NCBI GenBank assembly: GCA_000934455.1
Contig: KN882285.1
Location: 220,707-281,063 of the forward strand
DNA length: 60,357 bases
Direction: 5' to 3'
DNA from: Apostichopus parvimensis
Taxonomy: Eukaryota; Echinodermata; Holothuroidea; Aspidochirotida; Stichopodidae
The notes under the pieces were generated by a model. That model ran no database searches. It saw only the letters and a program-made list of their open reading frames with translations, and was not told where the DNA came from. Shown here in pieces: positions 33,655 to 46,340 of the stretch. Every line of letters starts with the position of its first letter. Within the stretch, counting starts at the first letter, position 1. The position numbers were made by a program, and so were the translations under genes.

Positions 33655-34320
33655 ATTGGAAGTAATATTCATAGTTATTCATTTAAAGCTAGCCAGCTAT
33701 TACAAAGTTTTGGAAGATGTTTAGACTACATGCTTTCCAAATTGTCTGTCCACAATATTTTGGTGTGAACGTTACATTGGCATAGGAGGTATATACAGAT
33801 ACTATGCTATTGATCCAATGCATAAGAATCTGTGTTACATATTTCTAGAGTTTATGTAGTTGCTTGGCAATATTTTCAAGATATTTATTGATCTATTCCA
33901 GATGATCTTGAACAATAAATTAATACTTGGGGGTACAATTGCTAGATTGCAACAATTACTTGCTCACATTTTTGCAGTTTGGGGGTTAAAAGTGAATTAA
34001 GTTCATTTATTATTGAAAACTTAGCTAAACTACTTCACATTTCATTAACCAATTTACAAATAAACATGTTTGTTCAATGATATCTCAACATCTATATCAC
34101 TGTTGTCTGTCCATGTTAGTTACGTTACAAATATTTGATCTCACAATTTCCACCTTCTGTCCATCGAAAACGTTGTATCATATTATCTTAATATTTCAAA
34201 TCCATGAAGAAGACGAATATAAAATAAGTGTCATCGTTGCCGATATATGTTATTTCCTTAGCGTGACCAAGGGGAAATTTCCGCTTGGTCGAGGTCGGGC
34301 AATGCTGCCCTCGCCCAATG
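33655..34320. other. AT-rich spacer
   Basis: Nothing supported beyond short AT-rich repeats. Confidence 0.4.
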
Positions 34321-35486
34321 GTGTGTAGGGTGTGACCTTTTATACACACTTCCTCGATTTGCATACTTACGTAATCGATGCACACTTACGTAATCGATGC
34401 ATACTTACGCATTATGTGAGGTACATATGCTTCATTCCTCTCCTGGTTCAGAGAGGCGTCGCATGTGCTACTATGGCAGACCCTTGGTATGTAAGTATCA
34501 TATATGTTTTATACAGGTATTAAGGGGCTAGATATCATAATTGTATACCTCTTTTAATATCGTATTATAGAGATTTGCTTTTAATGTGACTTTGCTGTAT
34601 GCTTCTGCCTGTTATTTTGATTGCCTTTTCGTGTATTTGTTGTGTTGCTTATTTGTAAGAGTATCTCTCCAGAGGTTATTATATATTTGTTGGTATTCTA
34701 CACATTCTCCAGAAAGCCGCCGTAAACCCCTGTAAGCCCCCGTATACCACAGCTTGTCGTGTGGTTGGTTTTGCCCGGTAACGACTGTAAGAGTTGAATG
34801 TAATTGTTGTCAATCCTACTTGTTTCATGTTACCAAATTTTATTTCTTATACTTCTTCCTTTTGCGCATTGTCTATAAGGAGAAATATGATGCAATATTA
34901 TCTTATTATTGATTTGTGCAAATTCATGTGTTTATTTCACGAATGTTTGTATATTAATCTTTTCATATTTGTACTTGATAGTTTTCACCGTGGTCCTGTT
35001 GAGCCACGTGTGCAATAAATGGGTTAAAACCTACGACTACTGGTTCAGCTTCATTGCGCGTCGTCTCGGTGACAATGAAAAAATCGTTGGGTTTCGACAA
35101 CCGCAAGTCCTGTATATCCTCCGCCGTCCGGTATCCGGCCGTCGTTTCTTATTAACCAATTCCTGTCGTATATAAGCTCACCATCGTATTCCAGTAACAG
35201 ATAGTGCACCACGTGCCCGATTCCCGTAGCACCAATGTACTCGTCGTCAGCCTGCTGACTCATGGAAGACCTGAAGACTGCCAGGACTTCAGCAAAGAGG
35301 GCTGCTATGACGCAGATTAATCGTGTCAGGCAGTATATTGCGGAAGGTACTGTGGACATTAACAATCATGTAATTTTATTGAAAGATCTTTTCAAAGTGT
35401 TAACGTTGGCCCACGACAATTATCATGAGACGCTTACCAAAGAGAAGGATGTTGACGAGACCGACGATTTTTTGGTTCCTTGCTAA
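34321..35486 (+). mobile_element. BEL/Pao-like retrotransposon 5' end (LTR and gag start)
   Basis: A candidate LTR starts TGTGTAGGGTGTGACC at about 34321. It contains a 19-bp tandem word (ACTTACGTAATCGATGCA, 34365-34415) and an AATAAA at 35014, and ends near 35040, where TGGTTCAGC could start a primer-binding site. A gag-like ORF follows at 35262. No pol and no second LTR are in the window, so this is a truncated copy. Exact LTR edges are not certain. Confidence 0.45.
35262..35486 (+). pseudogene. BEL/Pao-type gag fragment
   Basis: 74 codons, MEDLKTARTSAKRAAMTQIN to TDDFLVPC. A helical, charged start with LK..RTSAKR and a later ..AHDNYHETLTKEKD helix resembles the N terminus of BEL/Pao polyproteins. 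It stops after 74 codons, and no nucleocapsid or protease follows. Confidence 0.45.
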
Positions 35487-36330
35487 AGGCAAAGGAACCT
35501 ATGTATTTAGGTTGGCGTGTGTGTGTGTGTGTGCACCATACCTTGAATGTCAGGACATGAAAAAAAACACACCTATAAGGTCAGGACATTTTGAAAAGTG
35601 AGGACAAAATTTGACGTCCCGACTTTTTTAACGGTAGAGGATGTCCAAAGTGAGGTCCCTGTAGCTCCCAAGGCTTTTCTATTTTCAAAATATGTGTTTC
35701 CGTGTCTTTTTCCCCATATATGTGTGTCTATCAAAATTTCACTAAATTGATAACAGCGCCCTTATTTTCACATCTTGAAATTATAATGGCTTATAGCCAT
35801 TACTTTTGCTCATTATGGTGACAAATTGAATTTATAAGAGCAATGACATCACAACTGATGGGTAAAAAGTATTCTTTCACGAGGGAATCAGGATTATGGG
35901 GTGGTCGAATTGGTAATGTCATTGTGAATAACTTCATTTCCAAACTTTACTGGTTGGGCTGAGTGAAGGGAAAGATTCAATCATGATAACAAGGTATACT
36001 AGAATGTGAAAGGATGGGCTGGACCATTGTGAGTCCCAGGAGAAGCGTTTAAGTGCTGTTGGGTTTTCTTCCAAGTTGAAGCGTAAAAACTATAACCCAG
36101 ATATTTCCTGCAGTTATGCTTTGCTCTCTTCGGAAAGTGTTTGATTATTAAATCATTTGTTATGACCAACCAATTGAACTAATACTTAAACCCTTTTCAA
36201 ACTTCGAGAGAATTAACGATTATAGACCGAGAAACCGCATGATATGAAGAGATTTATCATATGTCATAAAACTGGCTGATTATTCTGAAGCACAACGGTA
36301 CAAGTCCTGTATGTGCATGTGTATGAACAC
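35487..36330. other. Noncoding stretch
   Basis: A short GT microsatellite (35517-35533), then AGGACATTTTGAAAAGTGAGGACAAAATTTGACGTCCCGA-like sequence (35570-35625) related to the GGGGACGTCAAAATTTT words elsewhere. No gene seen. Confidence 0.4.
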
Positions 36331-37830
36331 TTACAGTACATGTCCCGTGTCTGTAGGTGAAATCGCCAAAATTGTCTTTCATTTGCGGGTGCGGATCCTC
36401 TTTGTGAGTGTTTGTACTTTAATTTTCTTGTTTTGCGTTCACTTCTTTTAGTCAAGCAACTATAACAACATTGTTTTGTGTTTAGATCGTATATTTACTG
36501 CTATAACTAACTTCATAAATGTGTCCAGGTCAAGCCGGAACTAGATCGCTATCCATGTCATCATCAGCGTAAGAAGGTCAAGAGTCTCAGCCTAGAACAG
36601 TCATCTCAACATTGTACTGATGATGAAATATATCAAATGTGATTATGTCGCGATTGAATATTGGGTTTTAAGTTTTAACCTTTATTGAATGTGTTTCAGT
36701 ACATGTCCCGTGTCTGTAGGTGAAATTGCCAAAATTGTCTTTGGTTTGCGTAAGACGGTTCAGAGTCTGAGCCTCGAACAGTCATCAAGCAGAAAACATA
36801 TATCACATGTAAATAGGTTTGCCCAAAAGACGTTGAACCGTAATACTCCGAAATGAAAATATTCTTTTTGGTCTCGCTCGCAATTTATTACCGTCAATAT
36901 TGCGACAGACTTTATTACAAATTGCAACAGCTCAGTTTGTTACAAATTGGGACAAGGTATATTCCAATTGCGACAAGAATTATAATACATTTCGATAGTA
37001 TCTACTTCTGAAGACGGGCTACTTCATGTTGAAACTGAAAATGCAGCAGGTTGGAGGTTCAGCCAACTTTCAACTCTTGATAATATCGTATTTACAAGCT
37101 GTTAATGTGTTCACATTCAACTATACGGAAGCAGATATCAATTGCGGACCCACGGGGTGCGGAATGGTCCGACCGAGTGCGTGTATTTTTTTCAGAGTTA
37201 AAAAAACAAATAGAGCTAAATTGTACAGATTATCGAAGATAATATGTCATCATATCGCCATTGAAGAGTGGGTTTTTACCTTTATTGAATGTGTTTCAGT
37301 ACATGTCCCGTGTCTGTAGGTGAAATTGCCAAAATTGTCTTTGGTTTGCAGGTACGATTCCTCCTAGTGAGTGTTTCTAGTTTTTCCCCTTATGGTCTTA
37401 AAGTCAAGAAAATCAAACAGAATAAGTTCTCTTCTTCATTGGAGGTGTATTGGGTATTTTAATTATTTCATAAAATGACCAGGTCAAGCTGGAACTAGNN
37501 NNNNNNNNNNNNNNNNNNNNNNNNNNNNNNNNNNNNNNNNNNNNNNNNNNNNNNNNNNNNNNNNNNNNNNNNNNNNNNNNNNNNNNNNNNNNNNNNNNNN
37601 NNNNNNNNNNNNNNNNNNNNNNNNNNNNNNNNNNNNNNNNNNNNNNNNNNNNNNNNNNNNNNNNNNNNNNNNNNNNNNNNNNNNNNNNNNNNNNNNNNNN
37701 NNNNNNNNNNNNNNNNNNNNNNNNNNNNNNNNNNATCAAACAGAATAAGTTCTCTTCTTCATTGGAGGTGTATTGGGTATTTTAATTATTTCATAAAATG
37801 ACCAGGTCAAGCTGGAACTAGATCGCTACC
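36330..37830. repeat. ~600-bp tandem repeat straddling the assembly gap
   Basis: The segment GTACATGTCCCGTGTCTGTA-GGTGAAAT-GCCAAAATTGTCTTT occurs at about 36336, 36698 and 37298. A CCAGGTCAAGC-GGAACTAGATCGCTA segment occurs at about 36526, 37480 and 37801. The last two copies of the first are exactly 600 bases apart. Each CATGTCCCGTGTCTGTAG is flanked by TTTCAG and GTGAAA, so it looks like a tiny exon, but the encoded sequence is too short to judge. Confidence 0.6.
37499..37734. other. Assembly gap (236 N)
   Basis: The 87 bases on the left (37412-37498) and right (37735-37821) of the gap are identical. That is expected if the gap joins two ends of the same locus or hides a collapsed tandem repeat. 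The open frame of unknown residues across it is not a gene. Confidence 0.95.
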
Positions 37831-39690
37831 CATGTCATCGTAAGCGTAAGACGGTTCAGAGTCTGAGCCTTCAACAGTTATCAACCAGAAAACATTACAT
37901 TTTTTATAAAACCTTTGAATCGTATTTTAGAAACACTTGTTGATTCCGACAATGATTGATGAATGAATTGGAGGTACTTCGGTTAAACGTTGACATGAAT
38001 CGGATCATTCGTTTCATATGTTTTAATAATCGTCACGTGACGAATTGCACATAAGGAAAAGCAGTTTTGGCACAAACTGTTTTATGATAATTTGTAGTTG
38101 CGTTGTGTCCTTATTTGCTTTTCTTTTTAATGCGATGGGAGACACGCGGCATTGGTAGTGCAAAACGACCACAGCGTAGCGTTAAACGGCATTAAAACGG
38201 TTTATATTTTAGTCTTAAGTTGATGTCCCAGTCCAAGTTAAGACAAATTTACAAAAAACATGCACAGAAATTTATGAAAAATGTATCTCTCGACTCCCTA
38301 TCCTCCTTCAAGTAAATATTACATAAGCAAAGAATCATGTAATAACTATTAGCTGTCCATTCATCATTTTCTCCTCTTTGTCACAAAGCCAATAAAGGAG
38401 GTTTTATTTGTTTCATTAATCTTTACTACATGAGCCTTTGGAGGGCCGTGGGGAGGGTTGACACATTCAGTAATGTGGTGCAATACTCGTACGCATGTAT
38501 ATGCTGTTTGCAGTTGTAATCTTGCATTTGAAAATGCCATAAACTTTATCTGTATATCATTGAAACTCCTGTGCCATGTGCATACACAAAGCAAAAAGCA
38601 CTTTTCAACACTCACGAGGTTCACTGTGTAGTGTTCTCTGGAACCTGACCGACTCATAATTCTCTATATCCAGACGTGCTACCTTGCTCCAGTCCTTTTT
38701 TTCACAATTTCTTTTTTAGTTGATTCATGATCCTCAAGCACTACGCTCTAGCATACTATATTTGACACTGAACGCACAAAAGATTTAGAAGAAAACATTA
38801 ATAAAACCTTTTAATTTAATCATGTCTAAGTCTATTGGTATACCATAGAGTGACCTGAATAATCCAGGTCAACAAAATGTAATCTGTACTATCTACAACT
38901 TAACAAGCAGTGGAGCCTCAAGCTATTTGTAGGTTCAGTTAACCATACCCTGCTATGGTTTTACCTCCATGTATAGACCAACCCATTTAAAGGGAATTGT
39001 TAAGAGGCATACAGTTACCTAAAAATATCCTTGATGTTTCAAAACACAGATTTTGGATGTTTATAGCTTTAAACAAGGGATAAATTTGTAAGAATTAAGG
39101 AAATTAAATACATTTTAACTGTAAATCATATAACTAAAAGAACATGCATGAATTAGCAAAGAGTGTATTTGAAGGTCCTTTAAAGTACACTCAACCTATT
39201 ATAATCTCCAAATGGCCTTTACAGACAATAGATACAGTTACATTCAAAAGTAAAAAATCAGGAGCACCATTCAATTAGTAAATTTTTATTCATGCACACT
39301 TAAGGATACTTGAGATACTGAGATGATCAGCTATTTACCATAACCCTCTTACACCCTCATCTGCCCTGATCTGAAGTTTCCCTGCATCGTAATGAATTAT
39401 GGATGTGTTCAACCAAATCCATTGCTATTTCAGGGAAGGAAAACCTTTGAAAACGTTGACGTTTTTGTTATAAAATGACCAAAACTGATCCCTGAGTTTA
39501 ACTTTCACTAGCCTGGTCAGTAACTTTTTTCACCATAAACATAACTGCTTGAGTTTGAGTATTAGCATATCAAATTCTTCAATTTCCAATGCCATGGTTA
39601 TTAGTCTGTTGCACAGATGACATAAATAGCAATGGCACAGTTTGCAACTTGGCTTACAGTACAATTATTATGTTGTCAGTATGGGTTAAC
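37831..39690. other. Noncoding stretch
   Basis: AT-rich; no exon or recognised element found. Confidence 0.4.
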
Positions 39691-39699
39691 AAACCTTTT

Positions 39700-41350
39700 C
39701 AGGCAATTTAATCTAGTGATATACTTGTAATTGGTCTGGGTTGAAAGCGTGTTACACTCCGTTGAATCCCCTGATTGTTTCAGGGTGTGGATAAGTAATT
39801 CTTTTTTTTAACTTACTTGGTTTAAGTGTCACTAATAGGTAACATGTATTCACATAAATTGCATACCAGCAATTGCCACATACTAAGTACTATTACATTG
39901 CAAACATTGGACACCTGTTTTAGTTATAATGCTATCTCGATTTCATTGACATTGGTTGTTGAAAATTCTTCAATAAAATTTAAATTTGCTGTCATTAACT
40001 AAACTTTTTAACAAGGATTAAATAAAGTAACATGTTAAAGCTTCATGATCATGTGTACAGCAGAGCCACAGCTAAACTTTGCAAGCAATCTCCAAAGCCA
40101 AATGTTTTAAAGCTTATGACATACTAAGTGTCCACTATTATTTGACAGTGAAATACTACAGTTTCCTATACACATTTAAAATTGGAATCCATCACCATCC
40201 CGAGCCAATGAAATTTAATGAACCACACAATAGTTTGACTACTGCCACCTTCACAGATATAGAAGAATACACATCTTTTATCACTAAAGTTTCAATCATC
40301 TTACTATTGTTTGAAATGTAATGTAGCAGAGTGTGATTTACTCTACATATGCCTGCACTCAAAAGTCTACAATCTACTACACCATGTAACATGTACACTC
40401 CAGCTCATCATACATGCTTAGCTAAATTGCAATCAAGGCCAAAGTACTCTGAGTATGGAATAACCTGAATGCTATGTCCCAGTACAGTATCTTGGTACAG
40501 TATTGAGGTTTGGCTAAAGGGACATGATATACAAACAACTCTCCTTGAGCACGCTACTGCTTAGTTACATAAAGGGAAAATGGGACTTTTAATACCGACG
40601 ACGCCCCCCCCCCCTTTTCCCTCTCCCCTTCTCCTCCAATATTATTAATATTAGATTAATTGGTGTTGTGAAGCACATGTTATGTCACAAACAATTTTAA
40701 GTTTGCAAAATTTGATTGAGAACGGAGGCATTCACTGATATGCTGATGCCACATGTCCAACCATGCACCCCCATGCTCCTGGACACATTCATATTTAAAC
40801 TAGGCAACATTTACAATGAACACTGTGTATGTGCATGGATACAATGTCACATATGTGACCGAACAATGCCGGACACGTGACCGGTTTAAGTTAAAGGCAG
40901 TCTGTATAGGTCCCAAATTCTAGCATGATATAAATATATGGGGTTTTAAAATAAAAATACGTTCCTGGAGGTGTTTACTCTCTAAATTGTTCTCTGACAT
41001 CCTAAGTGAATGTACATGATGGCTGTATGTCCCATTGAAGTAAGTTACCTCCAGCCTCCAGGGTGTTAATACAAATATTTTAAGAATTGTTACCAAAGGT
41101 AACCATATTTGAAAATTTGACATATTTGGGGCCAATACACCATATGATTATAGGCAACTAGCATATTTTAAGAGAAGCGGTGAACTTTTTACATGGAATG
41201 TGCTTTTTGAAAGATACATATTAGGTTATTAGGTTTCTTCAATCCTGTGAGGTACTTAGATATTATGCAATTTTTTTTATTACAAAATGCCATGATCAGC
41301 TTTATTTCAAGTAACACAAGTGACTGACCTTTGTGTGACCTCAGTCAGCA
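39700..41350. repeat. Old duplicated segment, copy 1
   Basis: Shares ordered words with 42740-43600: GTTTCAGGGTGTGGA (39778 / 42825), ATACAAACAACTCTCC followed by ACTGCTTAG (40530 / 42955), a C-rich tract (40600 / 43170-43220), GACCGAACAATG (40857 / 43375) and GTGACTGACC-TTTGTG(T)GACCTCAGT (41320 / 43553). The copies are strongly diverged. The part 40895-41150 is also related to 18601-18845. Confidence 0.55.
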
Positions 41351-41994
41351 TCTTAATGTTCTAATGGCAGCTCAACTATACTATTTCAAAGGGCCTCCAA
41401 GAGTGTATGTTAGTACTAACAGCTATCTAGGCTACATGTAGCTATTTAGTGATAGTATTAGTAGAGAATTTCCAGTTTTTTGGTGAGACATGTGATCGAG
41501 AATGGCCCATAGTAGTTGTTGCAATAAACTTTAATGCTGTATTTTTATTATCAGCATTGTAATATTCTTCATGATAGAGATACAAGAGATGATTTAAAGA
41601 AGAGTTGTTAATGCTTTGACTACTGCATTCAGAGTGTCTCATTATAACACACTCATTGTTCTTAACTACTTCTACTAACATGCGTCAAATGTCATATACA
41701 AACATTCCTAAGAGTCACCACAGCCCCATACTTCTTAGGGTAGGCTGGTGGTTACAATAACAGGACATATTGTGGTTGCTAAAGGGTGGTGTAAAGTAAA
41801 ATACTGTAGAATCAGTACAACATGTTACATCTCCCCTTTTCAGTTAAAATAAATTTAAGGACTTGGATGAGAACAAATTTACTTTTACCTAACACTGCAT
41901 AACTATAAAATCAATTTTTAGCAAAGATTTGACTACTGGTTGTAGTTTACAAAACTACTACCCCTTCACTACAAAAATAATTAAATTCCTTTGG

Positions 41995-42690
41995 TCACAT
42001 TTCATAGTCACCGTGCCAACATGGTTTTGTCTTTGCTCAAATACTTCTTCGAACTTCAGTGTTGGTGGTTTTTTGCTCTGGAGAGGTTTCTTCATTGTCA
42101 GAATTAACTATGTCATTGGCATCATGTCTGTCACAACTAAATGTTTCTCGAGTTTTAAGTAAATGTTTGCGGTTGCGTCTACTGTACATCTTCAGCTGTC
42201 TCTACATAGTATGATCTGGGCCGGTCAGCCTTAGATGCAATAGTGGCTGGTTTCCAACCTTTGTCAGTCTGTAGGAGAACATTATCTCCTGGTTGCAGTT
42301 CTGTTCATTTCTTTGATCTGTTGATCATAATATCTTTTTTTGTGTTTGTCTCTTCTCTACTAGTCTTTTGTGTACTGTCTCTGGCATCAGTATTTTTGGT
42401 TTGAGTAAATGTTCAGTTGTTGGAAGTAGGGTCTTTGTCCTTCGTCCAAACATTCGTTGTACAGGTGGTCCGATAATATTATCTCTTGGTGTATTCCTGT
42501 AGTCTAATACAGCTAGGTATAGATCTTGTCCACTCTACTTTGCCTTCATTAGCCAAGCCTTTGCAATCTGCATCCCTTTTCTCTGCCATGTCATTTCTCC
42601 AAGTTCTCAAAAGGAAGTGGTAAGATACCAATAGTCCCAGTGCAATGGTCATTGGACTGTTGTACAGCCAACATGAAATGGTGCCTGTTG
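41995..42690 (-). pseudogene. Ty3/Gypsy integrase C-terminal remnant
   Basis: On the minus strand, pieces read LYLAVLDYRNTPRDNIIGPP, QRMFGRRTKTLLPTTEHLLK, KILMPETVHKRLV, a shifted KPGD-like QPGDNVLLQTDKGWKPAT and PRSYYVETAEDVQ, then RRNRKHLLKTRETF and a tail TEVRRSI-stop-AKTKPCWHGDYEM with stop at 41995-41997. This is the end of a Ty3/Gypsy pol: the last part of the integrase core and the following DNA-binding segment. Several frameshifts are needed. No LTR could be paired. It lies between the two copies of the old duplicated segment. Confidence 0.75.
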
Positions 42691-42739
42691 CAACTTAACT
42701 TGACTTGATAGTAAGGGTCAGGCCAAATAAGACACTATT

Positions 42740-43600
42740 ACCTAGTGATAGACCTATAATTATAATAGGTTGGAAACTTGTTACATATTTCTTATGCACA
42801 TCCAATAAACCCCATTGCCTGGTTGTTTCAGGGTGTGGAAAAATTAATCTTTCAAAGTTTAATTACTGTAGGTTACATGTATTAACACACACTTCATTCC
42901 AGTCAAACCTGAATGCTACACGATTAACACAGTGTCTGAATACAGTATCAAGGTATACAAACAACTCTCCATGAACACAATGTTATACTCAGACCCACTG
43001 CTTAGATACACAAAGGGAATAATGAGACACCCCCAAACAACCCCCTCTTCTGAGATTACGGTGTTGTCAATATCAATATTGATTTTAAAAACATTGTTAA
43101 GTTTGCTACAGTTACAATAGTTGTGAACATTGTCAGTCACTGGGATATTGTGATGTCACACACGGCGATCCACCACCCCCGTGCCACCCATCTCCTGGAC
43201 CTCATTCCCTCCCCCTCCCCCCTCTATTGCAATTATCTGGCAATACCACTGTTTGAGGGTTAATTCTTAGTAAAAAGGGCTAGTTCTCTGCTTTGATCAA
43301 GTTCAAATAAGCAATATTTACAATACAAAATATGTAATTAAGCCTTGTGCATGGAAATATATATTTCACACCTTGACCGAACAATGTCTGACACATGACC
43401 TTTCAGAGGTGGAATATTTAAGTTAAATTATGCTTTTTTGAATGATATTGAGGCACTAACATGAGAAGTAATGTCCTTTAGCCCTGTCAAGAAACGAGAA
43501 GTTATGCAATGAATTTTTATGCAAAAATCCAGTTTTATAACACATCACAAATGTGACTGACCATTTTGTGACCTCAGTTGGCACAATATGGTTTAAAAAA
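42740..43600. repeat. Old duplicated segment, copy 2
   Basis: Counterpart of 39700-41350 with the same word order but shorter (about 0.85 kb against 1.65 kb), on the other side of the Gypsy remnant. The extra sequence in copy 1 is mostly the 40895-41150 dispersed repeat and AT-rich filler. Confidence 0.55.
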
Positions 43601-44121
43601 TAAATTCTCTGTGAATGTTCAGTAACAAGCTATTGTTGCTCACTAACAGAAAAATGAATGGCCAGTTTATTCTCGAGTTTCAAATGCTTGAAAGGATACA
43701 TGACTTTACTTCATAAATGTTCATGTAATTCTCTTGGCTTGTATGCTTGAAGTGTACTTCCTTATAACCATCGAACTACCCTTATGCATAGTTGCATCAT
43801 GGTATAGTGAGATACAATAAAGCTTCCTTTACAGAACAACGATCCATTTATTGAAAGAAATGCATCCATGGATGCAGCTCAGTACTTCATTTAGTGTTCC
43901 TTGAAAGTTTCTTGTCTTGTGCAGGATCAAGTGTGCTTTTATAAAAGGCTGCATTATGGTAATAATTTTCACTTACCTGGATGTAATGGCATTCTTGTTG
44001 TGGTAAAACAGGTGCAGATTTAAATATAGTTATTTCAATTACATGAAAACAATACATTTGCACTGTTGCAACTGAGTCACTTTCAATGAAAACTTGTATT
44101 TGCTCTTTGTTTGCGGTTTAG

Positions 44122-44275
44122 GAAGTGGCGTATTTGCAAGTCAAAAGTTCGAAAAGGGAGACTTTCTGCTCGAGTACTGTGGGAAACTGCTCACAGGGGA
44201 AGAAGGCGATATACTAGAGCAAAAAATTTCTACTGGATTCCGATTTTTCTTCAAATCTAAAGGACAGGAATTCTG
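44122..44275 (+). CDS. KMT5A-like SET domain, first exon
   Basis: Acceptor GGTTTAG, donor GTGAGT; phase 1 to 2. Encodes SGVFASQKFEKGDFLLEYCG, a KLLTGEEGD segment and FRFFFKSKGQEF, ending in a split Cys codon. This is the N-terminal half of a SET domain with the G-x-G-V-F-A cofactor loop and the K-G-x-F-L-x-x-Y strand. It resembles a multi-copy KMT5A-like family in marine invertebrates and fish. The upstream exon was not found within about 2 kb, so the N terminus is unknown. Confidence 0.75.
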
Positions 44276-44415
44276 GTGAGTAAAACATTCATTGATTCCT
44301 GTAATTATATAGGTAGCTTGTTCTATAACAAAGTGGTGGCATGTTATATTACTGCTAATGTCATTTTTGTGGCAAGAATTTTTTATGTTGGCTTAATATG
44401 CTTTCGTTTTCACAG

Positions 44416-44629
44416 TATTGATGCTTCAGAAGAACCAAGTATTGGACCAACATTTGGCCGCTTGGTGAACCATGGCCAAAAAGATGAATTGAAAGTTAAG
44501 CTAACTGTAGTTGACATTGAAGGCACTCCTGCATTGTGTTTATTTGCACTTCGTGATATTCAAGAAGGGGAAGAGCTGCTATACAACTATGGAGTCAAAC
44601 ACCTACCATGGCTGCAGCAACAGTCTAAG
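44416..44629 (+). CDS. KMT5A-like SET domain, second exon
   Basis: Acceptor TTTCACAG, donor GTGCGT; phase 2 to 0. Encodes IDASEEPSIGPTFGRLVNHG, then VVDIEGTPALCLFALRDIQE and GEELLYNYGVKHLPW. The SET motifs are complete: N-H (RLVNHG) and Y-N-Y-G in place of the common Y-D-Y-G. KMT5A-type enzymes methylate lysine (H4K20 in the model enzymes) using S-adenosylmethionine; the substrate here is unknown. No lesion is seen. The phase-0 exit can join the exon at 53164 across the 8-kb transposon. Confidence 0.75.
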
Positions 44630-44934
44630 GTGCGTAGTACTCACTCCTACAATGTCATATACTGTACCAATCAAAACTACAGTTTGAGTAGTTTTCCTAA
44701 ATGAAAAGAGATCAGTCTTGGGCAAAGTTATGGATGGATGTGAAAAGTCTTATTTTACACTTATCTGTTAAAGTTGGATGTATAAAAACACGTTCAAGTT
44801 GTTATCTAGCTGTAATAAACATATTTAAAGGTAGTTTGTGTTGTTTTAATGTTGCACATACAGTATATATGTGCACAGTAAAGGTGCATCATCTGTATTT
44901 TAACAAACTTCCAATCAAAGAACTAGTATGTATC

Positions 44935-44963
44935 TGGGTCATTCCATTTATGTGGGTACCAAC
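44935..44963 (+). repeat. Left terminal inverted repeat of the 8-kb transposon
   Basis: 29 bases, TGGGTCATTCCATTTATG then TGGGTACCAAC with overlap at GTGGG. GGGTCATTCCAT-type starts are, from memory, common at ends of dispersed repeats in animals. Confidence 0.75.
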
Positions 44964-45911
44964 AGCCTATCGCTTTAATGTCATTTTATTTACCTAACTA
45001 CACAAGAATTTATACCGCTGATGAAAATCTATTCTATGTATTAATTTGTACAACATATTGCTCTATATGTTAACACCATTTAAAGTTTTGAAAAAAAAAC
45101 CAAGGATTGGAAAAAATAATATAATATAATTCATGTCCCTCCTATTTTTCAGGTATTTCTGTGACATGAGATATTAGTATTAAGTTTGTGTTAATCATTT
45201 TGTGTATATTACTTGAATGATACCATCTGTATTTTATATTATAACAACAATGAATGGTCTTCAAGTATTATATGTCTTGATTCTTCAATTGAGTTCATTC
45301 ACGCCCAAACCGAGGATACAAAATACACCTCACATCGTAAATTTTCATGTCCCCACTATTTACGTATCAAACCAGCCATTGCACTGTACTATAATACAAT
45401 TTGTAAGCTTCCACTTTTAAAAAGGTGCTAGGCTGATGATAAGCTACCCCGAAAGCAAAAACATACAGCAATTGCCTGTTATTTACCAAAGCAACTTTTT
45501 AAAGCATCGGACATTTCATGATCTCTTTAAAAAAATCATGTCCCGCGAAATATTTACGTTGTTACTTTTCTAGTGTCGATGATTTGTTTAAATAAACTGT
45601 ACATGACTAAATCATAAAGTGGAAACAACAGCGGAGTCTCTGTTTTCACAAGATAGAAAATGTTAGCGTCACAATCTTCGACAGTGCATAGTATGATCAA
45701 CTGGAACTTGTATGTCCCCGCGTACACGAAATTACGGATTTTACGTCGTGCAGTATAATCGGGGTGTTAATTTTGGTAAGTTTTACGTTATTTTTTTCGC
45801 TCCTTCAGCTAATTGTTTCTTGTGAAATATAATGTTATTACAAATTGGTGAAAGGTTGGTGGGTTCACCGTTACTCGCATACTAGCTCAGTATGTGTCAT
45901 GTGCAAAATGA

Positions 45912-45937
45912 GGGGACGTCAAAATTTTACCGTCCCC
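45912..45937. repeat. Subterminal palindrome, left side
   Basis: GGGGACGTCAAAATTTT followed by ACCGTCCCC: an imperfect palindrome of the same design as the three on the right side of the element. Confidence 0.55.
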
Positions 45938-46340
45938 GAATTACGTTTTGACAGCTTAACGCTAGGCCCGTAGCCGTACCTACAGCGTTGTGTTAGGCTA
46001 GGGCAGTACTCGTTCATACGTACATCGTTATTAATAGGCCGTTTCTTATATTCTTAATCTGAGTGATACGACTTTGAGACTAGCCCTAAGTTATGCTAGA
46101 CCTAAATTATTAAATTGCTGTAGGTAGATGCCTATCGACGTTCAATCTGTACAGTTAGGGGTGTAGGCTAGGCCTAGGCTTGGGGCAATATTTCACAGGT
46201 GGGAGTAATACTAATAGTATTTACCCTGTGGCTGAACATTTTGTAAGTTGTCCTTGCCCTAGAGACATTTGCTGGTTAAAAATATGTCTAGGAAATTAAT
46301 GTGCCAGTGCTCTAGCTGTAATCAATAAACTTATTGCTTG

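Noticed and set aside
37413-37739. A minus-strand open frame across 37.5 kb
   Set aside because: It is made almost entirely of N.
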